Assembly: GCA_040219235.1 (NCBI GenBank)
Contig: JAVJSV010000011.1
Location: 806,001-870,000 of the forward strand
Origin: Rhodospirillaceae bacterium
Lineage (GTDB): Bacteria; Pseudomonadota; Alphaproteobacteria; Rhodospirillales; Rhodospirillaceae
Direction of reading: 5' to 3'
Length of the DNA: 64,000 bases
The stretch's first letter is position 1; each line of letters opens with the position of its first letter. A program made the translations under genes and the position numbers. The notes under the pieces are model-generated. The model was not told where the DNA came from, ran no database searches, and saw only the letters and a program-made list of their open reading frames with translations. Of the stretch, positions 25,376 to 33,688 are shown in pieces.

Positions 25376-27325
25376 CTATATCTTATCGTGTTGCTGCGCG
25401 GTGATAAAAGACTTCAGGTCCGTCGCAACGTTGTCAATAATATCACTCCAGTCGCCCCACTTCGTCTGCCGATAGAGTGTCATCGAAGTGTACCAGGGGC
25501 TTTTTGTGCCTTCGTTAAACCAATACCATAACAGGCTGCGTGATCCGCGCCGCGGTAAAATTGTCCAGGTCGGAACTCCAAGTGCACCTGCTAGATGAGC
25601 GGCCGTGTTGCTATTTGAAATGACCAAATCCATCGCGCCGACTTGTGCTGCGAAGGTGTCGAAATCGACTAAAGAATCAACAGTGCTATCAGAGATGATT
25701 TTAGATTTGTGCTGATTGACCGCCTTTTGTATTTCAGCGTCATGCGCTCCGTATTGCAAGGAGATAAAAACAGCGTCCTGCCCCAGAATATCGCGCCATT
25801 GTTCTAGCGGTATTGATTTGTCCCGGCCTTCTGATTTACGGCCACTGCGCCAGGCAATTCCAATGAGTGGTCTGGTCGGATCTAAGTCTTGATATTTGTT
25901 CCTCAGTTCTGCTCTCAGATTCTGATTAAACTTGAGGTAAGGACGTTCATTCTCAAATGCGTCAAAATTTGGCCTTAGAAATTCGCAAAGGTCACCAATA
26001 GAGGTTTGCCAATCAACCTTAAGATTAACCAAAGCAGAATCTACTGGATTTGAACGTGCGTAAACGCTTGCAAGTGGGAACGAGCGCACAAACAAAGGAA
26101 CGAGCCGTGGCTCAACTTCAATCGCGACAGACTGTGCTATGTCGATCACGTCGTTGATCATACTTGCATATAGAATTTCGTCTCCGAGTCCTTGTTCGCC
26201 CCAGATCAGTATAGATTTTCCAGAGAGGTTGCTTCCGTCCCAGATCGGGGGGGTATACTCTCGTTTTCCAGCATAAGTTGGTGGCTCTTGAAACCGCCAC
26301 TTGTAATCGGCCCAGCCCTCTGCGATCAGCCCGTCACTTAATAAGGGCTGGCTCCGTTTTACATGGGCTGTAGGGGCTGAAGGTTTCTCCGCTGCTAAGG
26401 CAACAGCTTCATCCAATATCTTTAACGCAGCTTGCCGCCCTTTGGTTTCGGCTAACATATGAGCCAAGTTGAAGCGTGCTGGGTCTAGGCTGTGATCGTT
26501 AGCCAGTGCAGTGCCGAATGCATTTTCGGCTTCAGATTCACGTCCTAGCATACGTAGGGCAAGACCTCGATTGTTCAAGGCCTCCGCATGTGTTGGCGCA
26601 CTCTTTAAAACGCCATCAAAGATGGCCAATGCTTTTTCAAACTGACTGGTATTAAAGTAGCTTGATCCTAATGATAATCTGGTCGTTAAGTCTGCTGGGT
26701 TTCGTGCGGTGTAGTACTCCAAAGACTCAAAACTGTCTTCGATAAGGTCCTCGGACTGTAGTGCTAAACCCAGGTTACGCCAGGCAGAAAGCAACTCCGG
26801 GTGAGTTTTAATCACCGTTCTGTAGTGTTCAATTGCGCCCTCTATGTTGCCACTGTTTTTCAGAGCTTCTCCGATATTAACGCGTGCCGCGCCAAGTATT
26901 GGATCAAGTTTGAGGGCTTTTTCAAAACACGCCAGGGCCTTGTTGGGCATGTCTTGGCGTAAGCGGCAGTCCCCCAATGTGTTCAATCCGATCGCGGACA
27001 GTTTGTTTTTTCGTGCAAGTTTCTCTAAACCCCGCGCGGCTTCGTCAAACTGCCCAGCAGCCATCCGGGCTTGAGCCAAGCTGTTAGCAATCACACCATC
27101 AGATTTTTTTCCAGCCGCAGCTGCCTCAAGCAGATCTAGCGCTTCTTCTGCACGCCCTAAACTCAGTTTGCTGAGTCCGCTAACGTGAAGTGCGGTAACG
27201 TTATGAGGATCTTTTTTCAAGACCTGATCAGTTAAGGTCAGAGCTTCTAAAAAGCGCCCATCGTTGAAATGCGAACTTGCGAGCATCAGGGCTGATTTAA
27301 GATCGGTGGGCTGCGTTTCTGGCAT
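25376..27325 (-). CDS. TPR protein with C-terminal glycosyltransferase-like domain
   Basis: A 649-residue protein. About ten tetratricopeptide repeats fill residues 10-310 (for example ALACFEKALKLDPILGAAR and NNRGLALRMLGRESEAENAF). The C-terminal half has a GT-B-like ending with LIWGEQGLGDEILYASM, IGIAWRSGRKSEGRDKSIPL and the donor-site-like stretch VISNSNTAAHLAGALGVPTW, a pattern shared with GT9/GT41-like domains. No signal peptide or membrane helix. It may glycosylate a protein or surface polymer. The tail LWYWFNEGTKSPWY is usual in alphaproteobacterial TPR proteins of this kind. Confidence 0.82.
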   Translation of the reverse strand: MPETQPTDLKSALMLASSHFNDGRFLEALTLTDQVLKKDPHNVTALHVSGLSKLSLGRAEEALDLLEAAAAGKKSDGVIANSLAQARMAAGQFDEAARGLEKLARKNKLSAIGLNTLGDCRLRQDMPNKALACFEKALKLDPILGAARVNIGEALKNSGNIEGAIEHYRTVIKTHPELLSAWRNLGLALQSEDLIEDSFESLEYYTARNPADLTTRLSLGSSYFNTSQFEKALAIFDGVLKSAPTHAEALNNRGLALRMLGRESEAENAFGTALANDHSLDPARFNLAHMLAETKGRQAALKILDEAVALAAEKPSAPTAHVKRSQPLLSDGLIAEGWADYKWRFQEPPTYAGKREYTPPIWDGSNLSGKSILIWGEQGLGDEILYASMINDVIDIAQSVAIEVEPRLVPLFVRSFPLASVYARSNPVDSALVNLKVDWQTSIGDLCEFLRPNFDAFENERPYLKFNQNLRAELRNKYQDLDPTRPLIGIAWRSGRKSEGRDKSIPLEQWRDILGQDAVFISLQYGAHDAEIQKAVNQHKSKIISDSTVDSLVDFDTFAAQVGAMDLVISNSNTAAHLAGALGVPTWTILPRRGSRSLLWYWFNEGTKSPWYTSMTLYRQTKWGDWSDIIDNVATDLKSFITAQQHDKI

Positions 27326-27436
27326 GTCAGGGTTTGTTGATCCGAGTCTTGGGTGTAACGATTCGCGTGAGGACTTATCTCACCAATGTAGCACTGCTTG
27401 TTTTCGGTGATAAGATAAGGGAATGCATTACAGTAC

Positions 27437-28273
27437 ATGGCTGGTAATATGACAATTGAAGCGAAACGGCTGTATGTCGATGGTCCGTATGGACAGGTTC
27501 ATCTCAGACAAGCAAATCCATTGGCCGACAAGGCTCTCAACACGCCCCTGATTTGTTTTCATCAAAGTCCTATGTCGGGTATTCAGTACCGGCCTTTTCA
27601 GGATGAAATGGCCACAGACCGTGTTGTGTATTGCCCGGATACTCCTGGCTTTGGCGGCTCAGATACGCCGCCCGGGGTTGTCACTGTCGGTGATTATGCA
27701 AAGGCCATGGCGGTTGTTCTTGATAGTCTAGGGTACGGAAAAGGTGGTGCTGGTCCGGTTGATGTATTCGGTGGCCACACGGGCAGTGTTATCGGAACAG
27801 AGCTTGCCGTGATTCGGCCAGACTTGGTGCGGAAAATTACTTTCCCCTCGGTTGCCTTGTTTTCTGATGAACAGAAAACCATGATGATGCAGCGTTTTGG
27901 CGGACCTCCAGCGTATTTCACAGACCCAGATTTTGTAGCGCTTTCTTATAAACAGACGGTTCTGGAGGGGCATGTTGAACTCGACCCTGAGCGTCGCCTT
28001 GAATTGTTTGCCGAGCGTTTGCGTTCGGGGATGAAGGCTTGGTACGCGCCAGAGGCTGTTATGAGTTACGATGCATACGGTCAATTGCAAAAAGTCATAC
28101 AGCCAACCCTGTTGTTGGTGCTCGATGATATGCTCGCAGAGAATACGCGACAGGCGGGGGCTCTGCTTCCAGATGCAACAGTCGTTGAGATGACTCACAT
28201 TCCCCATGCCCTGGCGTGGGATATGCATGCTGCGGAGATTGGTGAGGTCTTGCGCAACTTCCTCGATAAGTAA
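27437..28273 (+). CDS. Alpha/beta hydrolase-fold protein 1 (His at nucleophile position)
   Basis: A 278-residue alpha/beta-fold protein. The oxyanion-side segment is CFHQSPMSG, the next strand gives CPDTPGFGGSD, and the nucleophile elbow reads GGHTG at residues 112-116. Where GxSxG normally puts serine, the middle residue is H114. The last conserved histidine is in HIPHALAWDMH. It is about 45 % similar by eye to the next gene, with which it shares a one-base TAATG overlap, indicating tandem duplication. Without the serine it may be a lyase, a decarboxylase or an unusual hydrolase. Start is ATG 27437 or 27449. Confidence 0.85.
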   Translation: MAGNMTIEAKRLYVDGPYGQVHLRQANPLADKALNTPLICFHQSPMSGIQYRPFQDEMATDRVVYCPDTPGFGGSDTPPGVVTVGDYAKAMAVVLDSLGYGKGGAGPVDVFGGHTGSVIGTELAVIRPDLVRKITFPSVALFSDEQKTMMMQRFGGPPAYFTDPDFVALSYKQTVLEGHVELDPERRLELFAERLRSGMKAWYAPEAVMSYDAYGQLQKVIQPTLLLVLDDMLAENTRQAGALLPDATVVEMTHIPHALAWDMHAAEIGEVLRNFLDK

Positions 28274-29100
28274 TGAGTGTGCAGGTTGAGCGCCGGTATG
28301 TGGATGGACCCTATGGTCAGATACACGTGTATGATGCCATACCGCCTTTCCCAACCTCACAGTTAAAGACGCCGCTCATCTGTTTTCATCAAAGCCCTGT
28401 GTCTGGACTACAATATCAGGCGTTTCAGGCTGCTATGGCGACCGACCGCCGCGTTATCTGCCCAGACACCCCGGGGTTTGGCGGGTCAGATGCGCCGCCC
28501 GCTGCTCCCGGCATTGAAGGGTATGCGATAGCGCTGGCAAAAGGCTTGGAAGAACTTGGTTTTGGAGAGGGAAGGTTGGTTGATGTTTTGGGGTTCCATA
28601 CAGGTGCTCAAATTTGTGTGGAGCTGGCTGCCAACCGGCCAGACCTAGTAAGACGCCAGGTGCTGAGCAGTCTTGCGCTCTTGACCGATGAAGAAATAGA
28701 GAAAAATCGTTCTGTCTTTGGCGGTGCGCGCCCATTGTTTGCAGACCCTGATTATGTTGGCCGGTACTACGCACAGCAGGTTATTGACGGCTATGATGGT
28801 ATGTCACCGGAGCGACGACTAGCTTTGTTCGCTGAACGGATGCGGCCTGGCATGTTGTCTTGGTATGGCCCGGAGGCCGTCTTTACGCATGATACAAAGG
28901 CCGCACTTCAAAGCGTGGAGCAACCAACGCTTCTCTATATCATGCGCGACACTTTAAGTGAGAACACGCGCACAGCTGCATCGCTCGTGCAGCGGGCTAC
29001 CATTTACGAACGCATGGACATTCATGGTCCGGTAGGTTGGGATAGTCATCCAAATGAAATTGCAGCAGATGTGCGGCGCTTTCTTGACGCTGCACTGTAA
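28273..29100 (+). CDS. Alpha/beta hydrolase-fold protein 2 (paralogue)
   Basis: A 275-residue paralogue of the preceding protein. The corresponding landmarks are CFHQSPVSG, CPDTPGFGGSD and the elbow GFHTG at 107-111, again with histidine (H109) in place of the nucleophilic serine. The late histidine is retained in DIHGPVGWDSH. Conservation of the altered elbow in both copies argues for selected function, not decay. Start ATG 28273 overlaps the previous stop by one base, and the MFS gene begins six bases after its stop, so the three form an operon. Confidence 0.85.
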   Translation: MSVQVERRYVDGPYGQIHVYDAIPPFPTSQLKTPLICFHQSPVSGLQYQAFQAAMATDRRVICPDTPGFGGSDAPPAAPGIEGYAIALAKGLEELGFGEGRLVDVLGFHTGAQICVELAANRPDLVRRQVLSSLALLTDEEIEKNRSVFGGARPLFADPDYVGRYYAQQVIDGYDGMSPERRLALFAERMRPGMLSWYGPEAVFTHDTKAALQSVEQPTLLYIMRDTLSENTRTAASLVQRATIYERMDIHGPVGWDSHPNEIAADVRRFLDAAL

Positions 29101-29106
29101 GGGGCT

Positions 29107-30345
29107 ATGGGGTATTTTCGTTTTCTTGCTGCAAACCCGCTTTTCTTGAGTTTTGGGTTCGGTCTGAATGTATTTGTGGCCTTAGGGCAAACGTTTTACG
29201 TGTCCCTCTACAACACAGAAATTCGTAACGCTCTCTCTTTAACGCATGGCGAACTGGCCGCCCTTTACGGCACGGCAACTATTCTCGGCTCCGTTGGTTT
29301 ACTTGGCACAGGACGCTTGCTTGATCGTGTTGATCTCAGATGGTTTACAGCGGCGACAACGGTATTGGTGGCGATTGGGTGTTGGTTGTTTGCGGCGGCG
29401 ACAACAGTCACAGCCTTTTTCTTCGCTGTGCTGGCTGTAAGGTTCTCTGCCCAAGGCTTATGGGGTGTCTGCGCACAAGTCAGTATGGCGCGTTATTTTG
29501 ATGATGATCGAGGTAAAGCCGCTGCGGTTGCCAACACAGGTTATGCACTGGGTTACGCGATTTTCCCACTCGTCGGTGCTTGGTTGCTGTTGACGTTTGG
29601 CTGGCGGGACGCTTGGTCTTTGACTGGCTGGGTTGTGCTGTTGGTGATTTTTCCTATCACGATGCTGCAACTTTGGGGGCATGGTAAACGGCACCGGGCT
29701 TATGAAGCAAAGCTGGTGAGTCTGGCGGATGGCTCTGCAGGTTCTAAGGTTTACCAATGGACTCTCGCAGAAGTTTTTAAAGATAGCCGGTTTTGGTTGC
29801 TGCAACCGGCTATGCTGGCCGTGCCCTCGGTTGTGTTCTCTATCCAGTTTCATCAATTGTACTTAGTTGAGATGAAGAGCTGGAGTTTAACGGCATTTGC
29901 CAGTGGCTATGCTGTATACTCGGTCGCTTCCCTACTTGCGGGTTTCGCCGGCGGCGCGTTGATCGATCGTATTGGTTCTCAACGTCTCATTGGCTTCTTT
30001 CTTTGGCCATTGATTCCAGCGCTCATGCTGCTGGCGTTTCTAGACTCTCAGCTTATCATTCCTTTGCTCATGGCGTTGACAGGGGTAACGTTCGGGCTAA
30101 GTCTGGTGGTGTTTGTGACGGTTTGGGCAGAGCTTTACGGAACGCAGCACATGGGCGCGATCAGATCCTTTAACATTTTTCTGAATGTCTCAGTTGCCTC
30201 CGCTGTCATGGTGTTAACTGGCTGGTTGATAGACCGGAATGTGACCTTACAAACTATGTGTTGGGGCGGCGTTGTGTGTGTTGGTGTTGCCCTGGTTTCA
30301 ACAGAACTGGCGCGTCGGCGTTCACCTCCAGTGCGAACTGACTAG
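29107..30345 (+). CDS. Major facilitator superfamily transporter
   Basis: A 412-residue inner-membrane protein with about twelve hydrophobic helices. The loop between helices 2 and 3 is GTGRLLDRVDLR (MFS motif A variant) and its second-half equivalent is GGALIDRIGSQR. Subfamily resembles oxalate/formate- and monocarboxylate-type permeases (for example ARYFDDDRGKAAAVANTGYALG). It follows the hydrolase pair by six bases and precedes two serine hydrolases, which suggests uptake of the substrate or export of a product of this cluster. Confidence 0.88.
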   Translation: MGYFRFLAANPLFLSFGFGLNVFVALGQTFYVSLYNTEIRNALSLTHGELAALYGTATILGSVGLLGTGRLLDRVDLRWFTAATTVLVAIGCWLFAAATTVTAFFFAVLAVRFSAQGLWGVCAQVSMARYFDDDRGKAAAVANTGYALGYAIFPLVGAWLLLTFGWRDAWSLTGWVVLLVIFPITMLQLWGHGKRHRAYEAKLVSLADGSAGSKVYQWTLAEVFKDSRFWLLQPAMLAVPSVVFSIQFHQLYLVEMKSWSLTAFASGYAVYSVASLLAGFAGGALIDRIGSQRLIGFFLWPLIPALMLLAFLDSQLIIPLLMALTGVTFGLSLVVFVTVWAELYGTQHMGAIRSFNIFLNVSVASAVMVLTGWLIDRNVTLQTMCWGGVVCVGVALVSTELARRRSPPVRTD

Positions 30346-30367
30346 TTAACAGAAAGAGATCCTAAAG

Positions 30368-31603
30368 ATGAAAAAAGGACTGCTTGCGCTAGGGGGCGTT
30401 ATCATTTTGTCTAGCGTAGCTATTGTCTGGTCAAATGGTGTGTTGATTTATCGGCATTTCACCAGCAGCGCACCGAACCAAGCGAACGGCTATACGTGGT
30501 ATCAGCCAACCGACAGGATTGTTGGCGCACACACAGGGTTCTTTGAAGTGGCGCCGGAAGACCAACGTACCATCCCGCAGGCGGCGATCACGTCTGCGAG
30601 TAACTACGCAGAATCCAATCACTCAGAGAGTCTTCTGATCTGGCATCGCGGTGCTTTGCAGCATGCCGAGTATTGGCTTGGTCTTGATGAGTCTGATGTC
30701 GTGAATTCTCGCAGCATGCACAAAATGGCAGGCGGATTGCTGATCGCCCGAGCCATTGCGGACGGCTATATCGACTCAGTTGATGATCCGGTTGGAAAAT
30801 ACATTACGGCTTGGCGTGATAAAGAGCAGGGCAAAATCACCGTCCGCAATGTCTTGCAGATGTCCAGTGGGTTGCGCTGGTTTGGGATTCGGGACTCTGC
30901 TCCATTTGGCCTCAGTTCGAGGCGGTATCTTGATCCCTACTGGGACGAGGTTTTGCTCGAAGAAATCCCCATGTCATTTGAGCCTGGCACAGACTACGAC
31001 TACAGCGATACGACCGCTGATGTGATGCCCCACATTATCCAGGGGGCGACAGGCAAGCGTTATGCTGAGTATTTCTCCGAGGCGCTCGTGAAACCCTTAG
31101 AAGCTGCGGGCGGTTTTATTTGGATCAATCGTGAGGGCGGTATGCCCCACGGCGGCTGTTGCTTAATGCTGCCGCCGGAAACGTGGCTCCGATTTGGTGT
31201 GTTGGTTCTGAACAATGGCATGTGGAACGGGCAGCAATTGCTGCCAACGGGCTGGTTGTCAGAGATGCTTGAACCGTCGCCGAACAACCCGCACTTTGGT
31301 TTAATGGTTTGGCTTGGGATGCCATATGCAGAGCGCCGCCTATACCATCGTCCTGACTCACCCATTAACCAAGTACCGAAACCTGGTGTTTACAACTCAG
31401 AGCCCTTCTTGGCGGATGACATTTTCATGTTTGATGGGGCAGAAGGACGCATGGTTTACATCGTTCCGTCCGAAGAATTGGTGATTGTGCGCACGGGCTT
31501 TCGTCCGCCTGCGGGGCAGCCTGAATGGGACAATGCGTTTCTTCCCAACACGATTTTGCGTAGTCTGCAAGAATTGCGGGATGAGACGGAGCTGCCGCAA
31601 TGA
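30368..31603 (+). CDS. Beta-lactamase-fold serine hydrolase 1
   Basis: A 411-residue class C beta-lactamase/esterase-family protein. A hydrophobic N-terminal helix (about 5-22) anchors or exports it. The active-site SxxK is S116-M-H-K119. The second motif, usually YxN or YxS, reads YSD (in DYDYSDTTAD). Homologues include EstB-type esterases and 6-aminohexanoate-dimer hydrolase-like enzymes. Probably periplasmic ester, lactone or amide hydrolysis. It overlaps the next gene, a paralogue, by four bases (ATGA). Confidence 0.88.
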   Translation: MKKGLLALGGVIILSSVAIVWSNGVLIYRHFTSSAPNQANGYTWYQPTDRIVGAHTGFFEVAPEDQRTIPQAAITSASNYAESNHSESLLIWHRGALQHAEYWLGLDESDVVNSRSMHKMAGGLLIARAIADGYIDSVDDPVGKYITAWRDKEQGKITVRNVLQMSSGLRWFGIRDSAPFGLSSRRYLDPYWDEVLLEEIPMSFEPGTDYDYSDTTADVMPHIIQGATGKRYAEYFSEALVKPLEAAGGFIWINREGGMPHGGCCLMLPPETWLRFGVLVLNNGMWNGQQLLPTGWLSEMLEPSPNNPHFGLMVWLGMPYAERRLYHRPDSPINQVPKPGVYNSEPFLADDIFMFDGAEGRMVYIVPSEELVIVRTGFRPPAGQPEWDNAFLPNTILRSLQELRDETELPQ

Positions 31604-32805
31604 GAACCGTTTTGATTGCCGTGATCGCTTTGCTTGGAGTCGGTGCCGTTAGCGTCGCCCTGGATTGGACGTTTTGGACACGGTTTCTTTCCATCGGCTC
31701 TCAAACAGCGCTCAGTTACCCACAGTGGATTGCGCCCACAGCGAAAGTTAAAGGCAAGTTTGAGCAAGAACTTCCATTTGCGCAGCCGGACGATCGCACC
31801 TTGTCCGACTCAGCTATTGCAGAGTTGGTCACCTATGCAGAGCAACACGATTCTTTTTCGCTCCTTGTTCATCACAAAGGACAAATTCAGTTCGAAACCT
31901 ACTGGAGAGACTTTGGTCCTGATGATGTGACAGAGACGTACTCCATGGCCAAATCAGTCACGGGCATAATGGTCGGGTTTGCTGTTGAAGACGGATTTAT
32001 TGCGTCGTTAGACGATCCGGTCACGAAGTACGTGCCGGAATGGGATGGCACAGATCGTCAAACCCTGACGGTCCGCCACGTGATGCAAATGGCAAGTGGG
32101 TTGGAACACTACAGATTTAGTTTCAAGTTGATGCAAAATCCTTATGGAAAAGCGCTGCGTTTGTTCATCGGGCCCAGTATGGAAGAGGCGATCTTGCGTT
32201 TTGGTGTGACTGCCGCGCCTGGTTCAGAGTTTACTTACAACAGCGTAAACTCGCAGTTGCTCATGCTGATCCTTGAGCGATCTGTCGGAAAACCCTATGC
32301 CGACTATGTGTCGGAAAAACTCTGGCAACCTTTAGGATCGAAAGATGCAACGCTTTGGCTGGACCGTTCCGGTGGTATGCCAAAGGCCTATTCTTTTTTT
32401 CAGGCGCGACCACGTGACTGGTTGCGGATCGGATTAGCTCTGAAGGATGAGGGCCGCTTTGACGGACAACAAATCATTCCTTCAGATTGGGTTAAGCAAA
32501 TGCGCACACCATCTGCCAATAATCCAAAGTATGGACTCCACTTGTGGATCGGCAGCCCATATGTGGGAGAGCGAATGTACAACTCCAATACACCCTTTGG
32601 CATGAAGCAGGCTGAGCCTTTTCCTGTCGATGATGTGGTGTTTTTTGATGGCGGTGGCGGTCAACGTGTCTACATCATTCCGTCAGCCGACCTTGTGATT
32701 GTGCGTACTGGCATGCCGGCCCGCGACTGGGATGACGGTGTTGTTCCCAATATCATATTGCGGGATTTGGGCTTTGGTGCAGAGGGCGTTTCAAATGAAA
32801 ACTGA
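31600..32805 (+). CDS. Beta-lactamase-fold serine hydrolase 2
   Basis: A 401-residue paralogue of the preceding protein with the same organisation: N-terminal hydrophobic helix (about 3-20), SxxK as S115-M-A-K118, second motif in TYNSVNSQ, and matching C-terminal block FDGGGGQRVYIIPSADLVIVRTG, in which GGGG replaces the GAEG of copy 1. The four-base overlap at 31600-31603 and the 11-base overlap with the DUF1838 B gene downstream show that all three are one operon. The different second motif in the two copies hints at different substrates. Confidence 0.88.
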   Translation: MRTVLIAVIALLGVGAVSVALDWTFWTRFLSIGSQTALSYPQWIAPTAKVKGKFEQELPFAQPDDRTLSDSAIAELVTYAEQHDSFSLLVHHKGQIQFETYWRDFGPDDVTETYSMAKSVTGIMVGFAVEDGFIASLDDPVTKYVPEWDGTDRQTLTVRHVMQMASGLEHYRFSFKLMQNPYGKALRLFIGPSMEEAILRFGVTAAPGSEFTYNSVNSQLLMLILERSVGKPYADYVSEKLWQPLGSKDATLWLDRSGGMPKAYSFFQARPRDWLRIGLALKDEGRFDGQQIIPSDWVKQMRTPSANNPKYGLHLWIGSPYVGERMYNSNTPFGMKQAEPFPVDDVVFFDGGGGQRVYIIPSADLVIVRTGMPARDWDDGVVPNIILRDLGFGAEGVSNEN

Positions 32806-33664
32806 TGTAATAATCTCACGTCGCGGAGTCATTGCCGCAGGCTGTGCATTCGTTGCGTCGCCAAGGCCATCTTTTGCTGTGTCTGCTTTGCCGACTGATC
32901 CCGCTAAGCAAAATGAGGCGTATGTCAAAATCCTCGGCCGTACCGATGGCGGACGTGTCGTCAAAAAAACACGCGGTATCGTTATGGCTGTATTGCCGGA
33001 TGCGATCGTGCCGCTTTATGGGTTCCGGAATAGCGAGTCCGCATGGTGGCGACAGATCGACGACCATAGTTGGGTGCGCTTTCCCTCCGTGCTGTCGTTC
33101 TTTACCGACCTTGAGACAGATCAATTTATTGATACGTTTGTGAGTCCGTTCAACGGTAAAGAGGTTCAACTCACGCCGAGTTATATTCGTCACAAAGAAG
33201 GCGAGCTGTTCACTCCGACCGGCCACTATTACGGCAGTATGAAGACGGCTTTTCCCGATTTGTATCCCGATGAGGAACTGCAGTTGAATTGGACCTTGGA
33301 TGGCGATGACATCCGCATACAACGGTCGTCTAACTTCCCGCCAATGATTCCCCAACCCTCTCTAGAATCTGTATCCTTCTTTGCCAGCGCGAAAGAAGTA
33401 CTGAGCCCTGATGTAACAGATGCGCACTATCGTTCGGCAGGCTGGAACATTTTCTCGGGTACGCGGGCACCTTACCAAGAACTTGGTATTCTCCCAGGTC
33501 ATGCCATTTGGCATTACGATGCGGTGAAGCTTGATCGCGTTGAAGACTGCGACGCTGATTATTTAGTGCGCGCACGCACTTACACACCTTTGTTTGACCA
33601 ATCACCAGAGTTGGACGAGGGGCCTTCATTTTTTGAGCGTTTTACCGCGAGCCGGCAGCCCTAA
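32795..33664 (+). CDS. DUF1838 protein B, Tat-type leader
   Basis: A 289-residue DUF1838 protein. I chose ATG 32795, inside the end of the serine hydrolase gene, because the leader then reads ISRRGVIAAG (residues 7-16), a twin-arginine-like signal. Shared family positions are DLET 105-108, SPFNGK 117-122, PGH 234-236, WH 239-240 and K245. It is the most diverged of the three, for example lacking a PWYY-like segment near the start of the mature protein. Co-translation with a serine hydrolase links DUF1838 function to that chemistry. Confidence 0.85.
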   Translation: MKTDVIISRRGVIAAGCAFVASPRPSFAVSALPTDPAKQNEAYVKILGRTDGGRVVKKTRGIVMAVLPDAIVPLYGFRNSESAWWRQIDDHSWVRFPSVLSFFTDLETDQFIDTFVSPFNGKEVQLTPSYIRHKEGELFTPTGHYYGSMKTAFPDLYPDEELQLNWTLDGDDIRIQRSSNFPPMIPQPSLESVSFFASAKEVLSPDVTDAHYRSAGWNIFSGTRAPYQELGILPGHAIWHYDAVKLDRVEDCDADYLVRARTYTPLFDQSPELDEGPSFFERFTASRQP

Positions 33665-33675
33665 TCAAAGGGCTG
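33656..33675. terminator. Possible hairpin between convergent genes
   Basis: CAGCCCT-AATCAA-AGGGCTG is a perfect seven-base stem with a six-base loop holding the stop codon of DUF1838 B. It lies between converging genes, but no T run follows on either strand. Confidence 0.4.
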
Positions 33676-33688
33676 TCGTGGACAGTGG

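Noticed and set aside
27728-28360. 210-residue frame antisense to the two alpha/beta hydrolases
   Set aside because: It spans the junction of two firm genes on the other strand and shows no domain.
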